A DNA stretch of 64,000 bases from Larix kaempferi (Eukaryota > Streptophyta > Pinopsida > Pinales > Pinaceae): contig BSBM01001663.1 of the NCBI GenBank assembly GCA_027924585.1, forward strand, positions 248,001 to 312,000, in the 5' to 3' direction. The notes beneath the pieces were generated by a model that saw nothing but the letters and a program-made list of their open reading frames with translations, did not search any database and had not been told where the DNA came from. Shown one piece after another: positions 1 through 11,544 of the stretch. The number at the start of each line of letters is the position of its first letter. The first letter of the stretch is position 1. Position numbers and translations under genes: made by a program.

Positions 1-782
1 GATGGAACACTGGTGTTTATAAAAAGGGGAGAGGTGCCCCCGGTGGAGCTGTCGAGAGGTAAGGGTAAGCAATGGCAACTTCTGACTTACTTAGCGAGTT
101 TCGCTAATGCATTCTATTTGTACTTGGTTTGCAGGTGTACCTATGAAGGCATCTACCTAGGGTGTCTTCTTCATATTCCTATTAATTACTTAAGCATAGA
201 GATGGTAATGGTTGAAGTGTTGGCACACTATGACCAAGTGTGAATGTCTAAGGTGTAAAAGCTAAGTTGTGAAAAGCTCATGGTGTAAATACTATGGTGT
301 AAACCTTGATAATTGGCATATTTACATACAAATAAAATCGTTGATGTTCAGAAGGCCTGCTACTATAGCTTTTGGGTGATAAATCAAACTTCATTTATGT
401 GAGTTTGGTGAAGCGTTAACTACTTCCTATGAACTCATCGTAATGTCGATTTCAGCTGGCAGTGAGGGTTTCTATGTGGGGTTTTACACTTCATAGATGT
501 ATTCTGTGTTTTCACCTGGTTTGTTTCTGACCTTCGTTGCGTCTAGGGGGCGTTGTGCCTTGACTGGAGCTCTGCTGATGGTCAATGCACCGCAGGGATG
601 GAGGCTACCACAAATAGGTAAAGCATATCTTGACCCATGTAATCGTTGTCTGCTACATTCAATTTAGAGTTTGATATAAATCTCAGGGTTTAACTTCGTG
701 TTGCTATTTTCTTGGCAGGTGAATGATGTCTCTCCTTCTCAATTGGTTGACCTATACCCTCGACTTCGTTGGCCTTGCAATT
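1..782 (+). other. Possible exon fragments of an unidentified gene
   Basis: The first 58 bases are open in one frame (begins DGTLVFIKRGEV) and run into a plausible splice donor, GAG|GTAAGG. A second candidate exon, about 719-782, sits between TTGGCAG and GTAAGTTC and is open (VNDVSPSQLVDLYPR). A third possible donor follows ATAG at about 608. I do not recognise the protein, and the pieces may not belong to one transcript. They could be the end of a gene lying to the left or chance splice-like signals. Codon use gives no extra support. Confidence 0.2.
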
Positions 783-1425
783 GGTAAGTTCAGGATTTGC
801 CAACCCTTACCCTTCCCTCTCGCCTCTATGGAGTGGTACTGTTTGTGAGGAACTGCATGAATCCCCTTAATGGGTTCACTATAACTTCTTTGAGTTCCTG
901 GAGGGTCGCAGTTTGGCTAGACCATTTAATGGGTGTAATAGTTTTGGCCATCCTGGTTTATGTGGAAAAATCTAAGCCTCTGTGGAGGAGTGATGAACCC
1001 ATGTTGTATGAATTGGGGTTTTGGGAAGCAATGCAACGACCTGCGTTTTCTATTTGGATTTAAACATGTATTAATGAGATGTGAAATAATGTAGCTCTTC
1101 TGTTTTTTTCTTTTATGGTTACTCTACCCTGTGTGTTTTTTATTTGATGTCTTCATGAAAAAAATGAGGATGGGTGAAGCTCTGCTTGTGGAAAATAAAA
1201 TAATGTCTGAGTCTAAAATCTTTGTAATGTTTAGCTTGCTAAAATTTGAAAGTGTTTATAAGAGATATCGTAACCCTGAAGTTGGTTTATCTATAAGCTT
1301 GAGAAGTTTGAATTCTGGTTCTTACTGTTGCGTTTCTAGTGTTTACAATACATAGAAAGGGTTTTAATAAAGAAAAATGGTAAAGGGATTCGATCCCATG
1401 TCCTGTGTTTGTATCTAAAGCTCGT
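783..1425. other. Non-coding stretch, no recognised feature
   Basis: There is an 88-codon open frame at 797-1063 and a 74-codon one at 1131-1355 on the plus strand. Neither has a recognisable domain, splice context or conserved copy elsewhere in the window. I see no transposon signature here. Confidence 0.4.
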
Positions 1426-2978
1426 ATGTATGTTATTGCTAAATGATGTTGTATTGTTTAGTTGAATATGGATTTGGTTCTGTAGAGTGTAAGACTCGCC
1501 GGTCGTCTTGGTTGAAACGTAACTATGTATAATCTCCTGTCTTTTAAATGATGGTGTGACCCTAGCTGCTATTTGTTTTGATTGGGAAAGAACAGGGGTC
1601 TGTATGTTTATACTATGTTGTGGGCGATTTGTATGATAGCAGGGTCAATCGTGAAGTCGTTGTGGAGTTTGATCTCTTGACTTGTCTGTCGATATGTTAA
1701 AAGAAAATGATAGGTGAATGCTACGATTACTGTGGGATTCAATCCCTGAAATGGTAGCGTTGGGGTTTAAAAGATTATAATGTGGGATGTGATATGAAAT
1801 GTCTGATGCATTCTTTTTCTATTTAAAGGGTTGACTGTTAGTTGACAAGCATAGCTAAGGTTTTGAAGGAATTTGTTGCTATTTGAAAAACTTGGTAATA
1901 CTGTGTAAAGAATTTTTCCTTACTAGTGTGTAATGTAATCGATGAGATCTGGGAAGAAAGTTATGGGAATAATATAATTTCTATTTTAAATGGAAGATCT
2001 CTAACATGACTACGTTTTAACTTCCTAGGTTTTTTAAAAGGAGTAACAGAAATGAAAAAGATGAATATAAGACTGATAGCAACCTACGTAAATAATGTTG
2101 CTAGAAAGAAAAGAACTCTGATGTTTAAAACGATAGAGAAAAGATTCTAGGTTTAAGGTTGAAACGTAACTATGTATAATCTCCTGTCTTTTAAATGATG
2201 GTGTGACCCTAGCTGCTATTTGTTTTGATTGGGAAAGAACAGGGGTATGTATGTTATTGCTAAATGATGTTGTATTGTTTAGTTGAATATGGATTTGGTT
2301 CTGTAGAGTGTAAGACTCGCCGGTCGTCTTGGTTGAAACGTAACTATGTATAATCTCCTGTCTTTTAAATGATGGTGTGACCCTAGCTGCTATTTGTTTT
2401 GATTGGGAAAGAACAGGGGTCTGTATGTTTATACTATGTTGTGGGCGATTTGTATGATAGCAGGGTCAATCGTGAAGTCGTTGTGGAGTTTGATCTCTTG
2501 ACTTGTCTGTCGATATGTTAAAAGAAAATGATAGGTGAATGCTACGATTACTGTGGGATTCAATCCCTGAAATGGTAGCGTTGGGGTTTAAAAGATTATA
2601 ATGTGGGATGTGATATGAAATGTCTGATGCATTCTTTTTCTATTTAAAGGGTTGACTGTTAGTTGACAAGCATAGCTAAGGTTTTGAAGGAATTTGTTGC
2701 TATTTGAAAAACTTGGTAATACTGTGTAAAGAATTTTTCCTTACTAGTGTGTAATGTAATCGATGAGATCTGGGAAGAAAGTTATGCGAATAATATAATT
2801 TCCGTTTTAAATGGAAGATCTCTAACATGACTACGTTTTAACTTCCTAGGTTTTTTAAAAGGAGTAACAGAAATGAAAAAGATGAATATAAGACTGATAG
2901 CAACCTACGTAAATAATGTTGCTAGAAAGAAAAGAACTCTGATGTTTAAAACGATAGAGAAAAGATTCTAGGTTTAAG
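1426..2978 (+). repeat. Tandem duplication, 821-bp offset, plus a partial third copy
   Basis: About 1426-2157 recurs at about 2247-2978 with an offset of exactly 821 bp and only a handful of differences. Between them, 2158-2246 is a partial third copy of the sub-segment seen at 1511-1599 and 2332-2420. The junction GTTTAAGGTTGAAACG joins the end of copy 1 to the inside of the unit, as expected from unequal or illegitimate recombination. No coding frame survives through it. The high identity implies a recent event compared with other duplications in the window. Confidence 0.9.
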
Positions 2979-4379
2979 GTTTTCCTGGATGTCTAGCACA
3001 GGCTAGTTTGACTAGACCTAAGAGACATTGTGTTGGTTTCTAAGTTATATTTTCTGAGTTTAATAAAAAATTTGTGCATACAGCTCTATAATCCTAAAGA
3101 ATTCAACCCGAGAGCCTATGCTCTAAAGGCCCTTGCTCCATAAGAGAAATAAATGTTGTAAATATTTAGGGAAAACAATACTTTAATAACAGGCCTAAAT
3201 AAATGCCTAGCTGTCAACATAACTTGAAATAGTTGGTTTAATAATTCATACCTGGTTGTCTTGTGGCTTGTTCCTCTCCTGTAGTAGCCTGCACACTCGA
3301 ACAATAATTAGTGTAAAAACTGTTGTGCTTAGCTGACCTGTTAGAATGATTCCTTAGCTGGATGACTTTGGAACTACCATGTTCCTCCCAACCATGATCC
3401 TACAACCGTTCCTAGTTCTAGATGGATCCCCCCGAGCTGGTTCCAACATGCAATAAGAGATAGAGGCCCTAGGTCCACTACTGGTTTAGATTTGGAATTA
3501 TTAGATGAGACTACTTCAACTTATTGGAGTAGAAAACTTCTCTCTGATTACCATAAGAGAATGATAATGAAAAAGAATGATGATCGCCAAACTTGGGATC
3601 CACCCTTTTTATGTAGGGGAGTATTGAATTATGACTGTTGGAATAATTAGTTTCTTTAAATTAAATAATATAATATTTAAAATATATTATTTACTAAAAT
3701 ATTTTGTCCTCTGGAACTAGGACTTCTCACTTGTTTTTAACTATAAGTGATTTTAATCTTTAATCTTTTCATAATAATAATACAATAATTATAATTTAAC
3801 CTAAATATTAATAAATAATATAATAATGTGGTAGCCCACTTATGCATAAATATATATATAAAAGAATATATATAATAACAATATTATTATTAAAGCTCTT
3901 AATAATAATATTTAGCCTTGAGGCCTTTAAGTATTTTGTTATCATAAGACTATTCTTAGTCAATCCATACTTTAGGTTATGGCAATTATCTTTTATTTAA
4001 TTATGTATCTTCACGTGATACTTCTTTTAAACATTAAGGATGTGGTCCAAATCTTTGGACGGTCTTTCAGTAAGCTTGGATAGGCACCTCTAGTCTCTCT
4101 CTTGCATGTCGGATTCCCTCGTTTAACATGGTAGTTCCCGCAATATTTGATGATACATAAAAGATGAATCATTTAACCAAATTAAATAAGTGATGAAAGT
4201 GGAAGTGCTATTCAGAGTCTTTCTGACACAACACTTTGATATTTAGTAACCCCGAGTGCTCTTCAAAGCCTTTTAACTCAACACTTTCATATGGCCATTA
4301 CGCTAGTGCAATTCCATAGCTTCCTGCTCAACACTAGTGCTAGAATGTGGTTGTGAGGCACATCTAGAATATTCAAGGG
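2979..4379. other. Non-coding, AT-rich in the middle
   Basis: No gene is recognised. 3640-3910 is strongly AT-rich with ATATAT and AATAAT runs. One open stretch inside, 3366-3650, is listed separately. The remainder has no TIR, LTR or tandem signal that I can see. Confidence 0.4.
3366..3650 (+). other. 94-codon open stretch without a start codon, unknown
   Basis: The frame is open from just after a TGA (3363-3365) to a TAG at 3648-3650, but its first in-frame ATG is well inside. The translation is rich in W, P, R and D (for example RWIPPSWFQHAIRDRG) and is not low complexity. It could be an exon or retroelement scrap, or chance. I do not recognise a family. Confidence 0.2.
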
Positions 4380-4849
4380 GCCTCGGATCCGGTATTGATT
4401 TATCAAGCTTGGAGTGCTCCAGGGCTTATGCCCAACACTCAATGTACCTCAGGGCTTACTCCCAGTACATAAACATTCTTCTAGGTACATCGGGGGTTAT
4501 TCCCAGTACATAGGTTATATGTGTGTTTCTGAGTCCATGCTCAACACACTCATAAGTCAATCATGCAAAATCATAGCTCTGCACAACAAGTAACAAAAGA
4601 TCATCTCAGTATATTAGGGTTTGTACCCATATCAAAGCTGAAGCACATCATCAAAACATTAGGGCCTCCTTGCCCAGTATACACTCAAATAAAGAAGTCA
4701 GTCAGGGTCCATGCCCAGTATGTCAATATATAAAGGAATAAATCATAGGTGCTAGGGCTCATGCCCAATACTCAAAAATAAAACATATGTGTTGGGGTCG
4801 TGGCCCAATATAACAACAGAAATAGTTAGTCCAAAATTCAGGATATTAC
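4380..4849 (+). repeat. Degenerate short-period tandem repeat
   Basis: A motif like GGGCT(T/C)ATGCCCAGTAC recurs with variation roughly every 35-60 bp (for example near 4425, 4453, 4497, 4670, 4708, 4760 and 4803). The spacing is irregular and the copies are diverged, so this is an old array. It ends where the LINE remnant begins, at a run of C and T near 4850. Confidence 0.5.
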
Positions 4850-5293
4850 AATCCCCCCTTTTTCCTTCTTATCTGAGGTAATATTACGATCATCAACTAG
4901 GATTATGTTAGCGTTCAAGTCCTTGGCATTCCAATTTAGAAGGAAGTTCCAACACTCTTTTCTAGATATTAATATTGGGTAGGGACATAGACATTAAACA
5001 CTAATACCTATTTTGATATTGGAGATGTGTTAAGGAACTAAGAAGCCAATGTTGAGAGGCCTCTAAGTAGTTGAAGATGAGATTTATTTAATCTTGTAAA
5101 GTGGTGATACATCTTGATGCTCCTCTGGAGATGATCACCATTTCAATGCTTCCTTTCCAATTTTTCCAAGATTTGCTAAGGATTTCTTGTTCCTCAATCT
5201 TGGTCTCATGGATCAGTAAAATATCGGTTCTTTCCATTCTAATGTTATCTCGTAAGGATCGGGTCCTCTACTATTCCAAGAGAATATTTTCAT
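4850..5293 (-). pseudogene. LINE ORF2 endonuclease remnant (alpha copy)
   Basis: On the minus strand an ATG at 5293-5291 starts MKIFSWNSRGPDPY, the typical beginning of the APE-type endonuclease of plant LINEs (MK-hydrophobic-SWN-RG). Frames then shift repeatedly. Near 4890 the frame resembles the ..VDD.NIT.DK.EK.. motif of the endonuclease core seen more clearly in the duplicate at 38430-38816. The remnant stops abruptly at about 4850, so the endonuclease C-terminus and the reverse transcriptase are missing. It is dead and part of the duplicated alpha unit. Confidence 0.7.
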
Positions 5294-6080
5294 TATTTAC
5301 CTTTGGATGAAGTAGGACCCCCTTTTGGGTCAAAGGGTTGTGATCTCCCTCGCTTTTTCTAGCATCTTGTAAGTATTTAGTAGTTTGTTTCTTTCCACTT
5401 CTTCCTCTCTTAACTCCCTCTCCAAATGCCTCCCTCTCGTATTCCAGCATTTTGGCTCGAGCTCTTCTTCCTCTTGGGATTATGGTCCTTGGGATTCTAT
5501 ATCTAGGAGAGGGGGAGGCGGATGGTAAAATTCAAGCTCTTCACTCCCTTCGAGAGCTAAGGGTTCCATTTCCCCCCCCATGTTTCCTTATATTTCTTGT
5601 ATGCCTATCGTTTTTGTTGACGTTGTTTGTTCAAGGGTATCCTTGCATTGTTCTCCTTCTGTGCAAGCTAAAATGGATTTAAACTTGTTATGGGTGGTGG
5701 AATTGCTCTTTCTACTTGCATTATTGGGTTCTTTCAAGCTCTCCACATACCTGATTGAATACTAGGATTTCTCAATCTTGTCTTGGAAGCTCCTCCTTTC
5801 TGTACTATAATCTGATCCCATTTTGGTTATGGTTCACTGCAGACAACTTGATTTTTATTGTAGTCCTTTGCATAGTGGCCATATTCACGATAAATGTAGC
5901 ACTTGAAGGAGAGATAATTATAGTCCACTTGTTGGATATGCATCCAATCATCCACCTTGAGCTTGATGGATTTCAGTAGACCCACTTCTAAATCTACTTC
6001 GAAACATATCCAGGCACAAGAGTATTGATATTTTGGTTCTACTCTATCAATGTATTTCCTACGCCATTGTAACCAAATTA
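5294..6080 (-). pseudogene. LINE ORF1 remnant with decayed zinc knuckle (alpha copy)
   Basis: Reading the minus strand from about 5985 gives KLKVDDWMHIQQVDY followed by FKCYIYREYGHYAKDY. This is the end of the DUF4283-like domain and the CCHC knuckle of plant LINE ORF1 (nucleic-acid-binding partner of ORF2). Two of the three zinc cysteines are tyrosines, so the knuckle (5861-5900) is C-Y-H-Y instead of C-C-H-C. Stops and frameshifts occur throughout. ORF1 precedes the endonuclease remnant in the usual LINE order. The homologous copy is at 39190-40009. Confidence 0.7.
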
Positions 6081-7139
6081 TGTGTAATACCCCCAGTTTT
6101 GACGTGGGATGTATTTGATTAAAATTATGTAAATGATGTAAATATGCTAGTATGGATTCCTAGTGCAGATCTCAAGGCCAATGCCAGATTAGTGAATGGA
6201 TAAACATGCATGATGCAAATATTGTTATTTCGACCAGGTGGCTGACTTATAATGCCAATTTAAATGTTATGTAAAAATTATGTTGGAAAATAATAAAATG
6301 GTCCAAGATGGTTGTGTAAAGAGCACTAGAGGGGATATGATTCGAGTAGAGGGGAAGAGGAAAGGGGTCCTATGGGACATTGAATCCTTTATTGCCTAGT
6401 GTCGACCTTATAACTCATCTAATTGCTTCCATGTTCTTTAAATGAGTCAATTACTTCTTTTTTACTATTAAATCCAATCATTGAATGCATATTGTGTGAG
6501 GTTTGTGGGGAAAGTGCTCTCATGTAGTTATGGAAGCATGGGATGAATATCCTTCTATGACATTTGTAAGGGTTCTTTTCTTCAATGGTCAGAAATTATG
6601 TCAATTATTTTGTCACCATTTCCTTCTATCTTTTGGAGTCATTCATTCATTTTCCTATTATCATGTAGATTTCTACACTATGCAGAGCTCTGCTTCTTGT
6701 TGTTCATATTATTATCATTTATCTAACTATGTATAACCTAGAATTTCAAATTTGGAACTCGTGTTGTGGATTTGAAGTGAAAATAGATGGTTGTAGATGG
6801 GCATTGAGGTTGGTTGGGCTAAGAATATCTACCCATTGAATTCTGCTACTTTTAGTATGCTTGAGAAGCCATGAATCAAGGCTACAAGTACTTCTCCAAT
6901 AGCATATAGCAAGTTAGAATCCTATGCACACACTAGTACGTGCCGAGAGAGATGGATCACCTGAGAGAGTCCAACATCAACTCAGAATTATGAAGTGATT
7001 TACTCATCCTCACAAAATTTTTGACAAACTAGATAGAGATGATGTGAAGTTAGGTTTCACTTCAAACACAAAAATTTCTTATACAATATTTTTTGAAATC
7101 TTTCCATATACCAACATAAATAAAGGAAATTATGAAAAA
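6081..7139. repeat. Duplicated non-coding segment of unit alpha
   Basis: Starting with TGTAATACCCCC this segment is co-linear with 40605-41740 in unit alpha'. Small indels separate the copies; for instance alpha' carries an extra stretch around 41590-41640. Open frames such as 6503-6736 are not kept in the other copy. No gene recognised. Confidence 0.7.
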
Positions 7140-8330
7140 CTTAGTTACTCCAAAGTTTTGGGATTTTGCAATAACAATAAACTTTTACATTTATTGAATT
7201 GTGTTTATACTTACTAGAGACCATACCTAATAGAGAATACAAAATCTTCCCACTTGTGCTAAGGAAAATGGAAATTGTCAATTTACTGAATGGAGATTCT
7301 CAATTTACCAAGTTGGTGGATGATAAGTGAAACTACACTAAAGTAATCATGAAGGGTCAACAAAATCAATGCGGATTTAATCGCCATGCCTATCTTTTTA
7401 TCTTAACACGTCATTAGAGTGGCAAGCAAACGATGAATCACAAGTGAGTTAAAAGTTATAAATCAATTTAGTTTTTTTCCAAACAAAGTTTAGATTTGAT
7501 TTATGTCACATTTATGTTAACAAATAATATTAACATAAATCAAATAGGTAAGAGATACATTAACAATTTTTTTAGATTTGATTTATGTTAACAAATAATA
7601 TTAACATAAATCAAATAAGAGATACATTAACATTTTTAATATAGAATAATAGTAATAGGTTAATTAATATATGTCACAAAATCACGGTTAACCAAAATCA
7701 ATTACAAAACTATGATGAAGTACAATTAACTACAAAATAAAATCAAACATCAATATTGATTTGTATTTGTATTTTTATTGATAAATATTGTTATTATTGA
7801 TAATAACTTATTATTATTATTAATTATTTATTTTTATTAATTGTATTAATGAGTATAAAATTACATTTACAATATGTAAAACATATATTTGCAGCAATAG
7901 AAATCTGAGTATATATTATTTAATTTTTTAGTATAAAATTACATTTACAAGAGCATATATTTTCAGGAATAGAAGTCTGAGCATTTATTATTTAATTTTT
8001 TAATGTTTTTTTTTTAAATTTTATTTCATATAAATAAATCTAATTGAATTATTATTTTTATTTATATTATTTTTATTTGTATAAATAAATCAACTTAAAT
8101 ATGTTATGATAGTTGTATGTCTATTGGTTATAGCTTGTATGGTTATGATAAATGATTATTGTCATTTTCATCCAGTTTCAATTTTTATTAGTGACATTAT
8201 GCTCTTAGTATTTCTGACCATACCTTGATTCTCTACAGGTATCAATATTACAGTTGCAACTTATCATCCTTCACAAACACAAAATGCAAGTAAACAAGCT
8301 ACACATGCAATGCCTTATGTTATGCATTGT
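7140..8330. repeat. AT-rich duplicated block
   Basis: A block rich in TTATTATTATT and ATAAATAAATC runs, with an internal duplication of the segment containing AACAAATAATATTAACATAAATC (near 7520 and 7590). Relatives lie at 13091-14114 and at 41740-43685 plus 45326-45840. It ends with the segment containing ATGCAAGTAAACA and TACACATGCAATGC. Nothing coding is seen. Confidence 0.7.
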
Positions 8331-9103
8331 CAGTACAGGCTAAACAGGTTACACATGCAATGTTTAACCGTTCATGAGTTAAAATGTCAGTACATAATCA
8401 AGGACTTATTTTATTCATGAATTGTCTTTATTGCAATGCCCTGAAATAACTTCAATCTCCATGAAATATCCGGGTGACCATAACTTCAATCTCCATTAAA
8501 TACCCGGCTCACTAAATTCCAGTGACCATAACTTCGATCTCCATTAAATATCCAGGTGACCATAACTTTAATATCCAAGATATCCAAGAAATAAATAATA
8601 GATCATCTATACAATCATCTATTGTTTTCGTGTGAGTTCAAAAAGAACATTTTGCTAATGTCAAGAAATGGTTATAAACCAATTTGGCAAAGATGGAACA
8701 TAATAAAAATGTAACTTTTAACAAAATCATGAAAGGAAGACCAAAGATGTAAAATATAAACGCATTATTTCTAGAAAATTAAGAGAATGCAACATTCAGT
8801 AGTGGAAGATATCTATAACAAACCCATTTCAACCATTAAATATCATGGAAGGAAATGTAACGAAAGGAACAAAACATTAAATTCTATTTAACATTGAACA
8901 ACGTAAAGGTTATTGATAATCCATATACTTAAGTTAAACTGGTTCTCACAAAGAGAAAAACATTGATTCCACATTCCCAAGTAAACTTGGGAGGGAAACA
9001 TTGACCGAAACAGCTAGGAGGGAAAACAATTAGGAAAGCAGATCATCTATTTCTATTTCTAGATTTCATCGTCACAGAACAACGTCTATCCGTCCGAATT
9101 TGA
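8331..9103. repeat. Duplicated ELOF1 3'-flank with short tandem copies
   Basis: Lies downstream of the minus-strand ELOF1 I gene and is co-linear with about 45850-46719 below copy III. Within 8445-8580 a unit containing CATAACTTCAATCTCCAT is repeated about four times with indels; the same array is at 45980-46110. No gene otherwise. Confidence 0.65.
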
Positions 9104-9658
9104 TTAGTAGTTTGCCTTTTCACATTCGTCCAACCAGTCCGTAAACCTGCAAAATTAGACGCAAATTAGAAAGAGAGTTATTGAAACCTATGTATGTATG
9201 ATAGTGTTTAATTAAATCAGTGGATACTTACACGTCAATCGCCTCGCTCAAATCTGGGTAGATGGATAGAAAATAAACAAACATAAATAGGTCAGCCCAT
9301 ATCCACTCATAGTTATAATTCGAAACTAATTTTGATTTCAATTAGGTATTGAATGAATAAACAAGTAGTTAAGAACATGAACACTCACTGGTGATTGTCA
9401 TGGAATAGGCGGCTGCGCACATCGTACACTTGATTTCTCCGATCATTTCCTTACGATCCCTGTAGCAATGCATCAACAAGTCAGCAACTCAGATGACACA
9501 GTAGCTTAAACACTATAACACAGGAATGATCAATTCACTCACATGACACATTCCACGCTTTCGGGATGGCTACAAAATGGACAGTCAAACACCGTTTCTA
9601 ATTTTGGTTGTTTTTTGCGGGCTGGTTGCTTTGAAGCAGACGACTTTCGTTTTCCCAT
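9104..9658 (-). CDS. ELOF1: Elf1/ELOF1-type transcription elongation factor, copy I, intact
   Basis: Four exons on the minus strand, joined by eye: 9543-9658, 9389-9459, 9232-9253 and 9104-9146 (116, 71, 22, 43 nt). All junctions are GT..AG and the sum is 83 codons plus TAA, the length usual for this family. The basic start (MGKRKS), the CPFC motif (C26, C29), the CTMC motif (C50, C53), the LSEAIDV segment and the ending [11 protein letters not shown] match Elf1, a small zinc-ribbon protein that rides with RNA polymerase II in the nucleus, aids elongation through chromatin and, in animals and yeast, transcription-coupled repair. It is shorter between the zinc half-sites than typical plant homologues. 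Introns are 83, 135 and 85 bp. The start is the only ATG preceding the basic tail in this frame. Copy III encodes an identical protein. Expression is not shown by the sequence. Confidence 0.9.
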
Positions 9659-10110
9659 AACGGTAATGGATCAACGATCAAACAAAACTCAAATCGAAAC
9701 TCCTTTTGAGTCGATACAGTGACCAGATTAAATAGTAACTCTCAAACAGTGATGAATGAACTATCAAAGAAAGCCCGAATAGGAACTGCTTTTTAGTAGA
9801 TACAATCAACAGGGAAAGCACTACGATTATAATAGCCTCCCATTGTAGCAATTTCTATTATAAATACATGATTTCCATGCTTTCCTCGATTTTCTTTTGA
9901 ACCTTAACTTTTCATTAAAATCGTCAAAATCTGGTCGGCCCTTGATCAATAAATATATGGGTGCTATCAGTATGTTTTAATCAGTAAACACGGGTCTTGA
10001 GACCCCGTCAATGGATGGCTATGGCTATGACTAGGGGATGAAAAATGGACATAAGGACTTGAAAGAAGACTCTAAACATTTAAGGTCTAGTATATAACAA
10101 CCCAATACCT
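9659..10110 (-). promoter_or_regulatory. 5' flank of ELOF1 I, candidate promoter
   Basis: The region upstream of the minus-strand gene is conserved in order at 37224-37690 (copy II) and 47257-47700 (copy III). A TATA-like run (TATTTATAAT on the minus strand, about 9855-9866) lies some 200 bp above the ATG and is kept in all three. No transcription start can be fixed from sequence. Confidence 0.35.
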
Positions 10111-10124
10111 ATAGTAGTCCCGTG

Positions 10125-10520
10125 TAGTTTGGTTTCTAGTTTTTGCAAAGAAGGAGAACATGTCGGAACTAAACTGAAGAATGGTTCCTGGTTGTTCCTT
10201 CTTGGTGTCTGATGTAAGGTAAGGTAAGGGATGATCCTGCTGTTGCAGCTGCTGTTTTAAGAGGATAGCTGCAGTGGATATATCGTAAATGTCTGTTGTT
10301 AAGGGATTTATAATCATGTATTGGTTTCCAAGTTGTTATCCTCTTTTTTTTTTTCTGATCTCCTATTTGCTAAGGATCATATTGAGGATATTTACAAAGC
10401 ATACTTTCTTAGATCCTATAATGAATTTCCAAAGCATAGGGTGGAAGGACTAGGCATACTAAGCTCCTGAGGATAAGTGATCTTTGGGTATAGCGGGTTG
10501 TAATGTTGTGAGTTTTAAGT
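10125..10520. other. Unique left part of the composite insertion
   Basis: No counterpart was seen elsewhere in the window. It contains a 76-codon open frame on the minus strand (10087-10317) that crosses the insertion boundary and is therefore probably meaningless, and a T12 run near 10345. Confidence 0.4.
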
Positions 10521-11544
10521 TGTAGTCTCTATTCCTGGTTTCGATCTTATTAAGGGTAGTGCTGAGTTGTTATAAATATCGAGGGTGTTTTTACGTTATA
10601 GGTTCTATGCCTTTAAGTTGTTCTAGGTAAAAGGCTTCAGTTAGAGGTTGTTGTTCCTAAAGTAAGAGCTCCTCTAAAAATTAATGTGGAGCATACATTA
10701 CGGTTACTTCCTTTTTGTGGCATGTGGAAGAGATCCTTGTTGCTTTGTTGTTCCTTCCTTCTTTATTTATTGGTTGAGGCACAAATAGAATAGATGCATG
10801 CTGTGTTGAGGTCTATTCCCATAATAGCTAAAGTATGCTTTCTCTGGTATTTCAGTTCCTAGGGCAAGTCTGAATAAAAGAGAGTTTTAAGGCATGTTGT
10901 TGGAGCTCCTAAGGTCATGATACTGGGGGCTGCTTTTAGGACGGGTTGTTGCTATGATAACTTGATTCCTTTCCTGGAGCTAATAATAAGGTGGTTATTA
11001 AATCAGGTTATTCAATACAATTATAAGGTTATAAAATATGAGGTCTAACTCCTCTTCTGATATCTAGTGGCAATAAAGCTATAAATCATATTCCTTTATC
11101 TGTGTTGGGCAAGAAAGGTGAGCTCTAAAAGGGATAAGATGATATACTTTTGTTCTCAAAGTGACTAAGTAACTTCCTAACTACTAAATATGAGCTAACG
11201 AAGGTAAGATATTTACTTTATATACGATGGAACTAAGGTGAGTAATAAATGGATGACTCTATTCAAAAGATTTCCTAAGGCTTTTTTCAAAAGACTTCCT
11301 GATACCGTCAAAATTAGTTCCTTTGGTTGCAACTATATCAGTAAGAAGTATACATTGGTTCTTATCTAAGCAGCTAAGAAGAAAGAAAACGCCTGAGGGC
11401 GGGGAACAAGCTTTTTATAACGAATCGATGGGAGGGAAGCTTTAAATAGCTTATCTTTCCTCTAGTCTAATCTTTCCGCTATAAGTTGTAACAATAGGTA
11501 TAATCTGAGTGAGCTAAAAATCTATGGTGTAATCGCAATGGTTT
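10521..11544 (+). repeat. 1.02 kb direct repeat, left copy (LTR-like)
   Basis: Matches 14115-15139 almost base for base (offset 3594-3595). The unit starts TGTAG, and near its end has CTTTAAATAGC, a TATA-like box, then AATCGCAATGGTTT. TG..CA ends can be drawn (TGTAG..AATCGCA), which suggests an LTR, but I find no primer-binding site after this copy and no matching 5-bp target duplication. The left copy runs directly into copia coding sequence. Confidence 0.6.

Noticed and set aside
1385-1398. GGGATTCGATCCC resembling a tRNA T-loop on the minus strand
   Set aside because: No upstream A box or cloverleaf could be drawn.
10087-10317. 76-codon minus-strand frame
   Set aside because: It spans the junction between ELOF1 flank and the inserted DNA at 10124, so it cannot be an ancestral gene.
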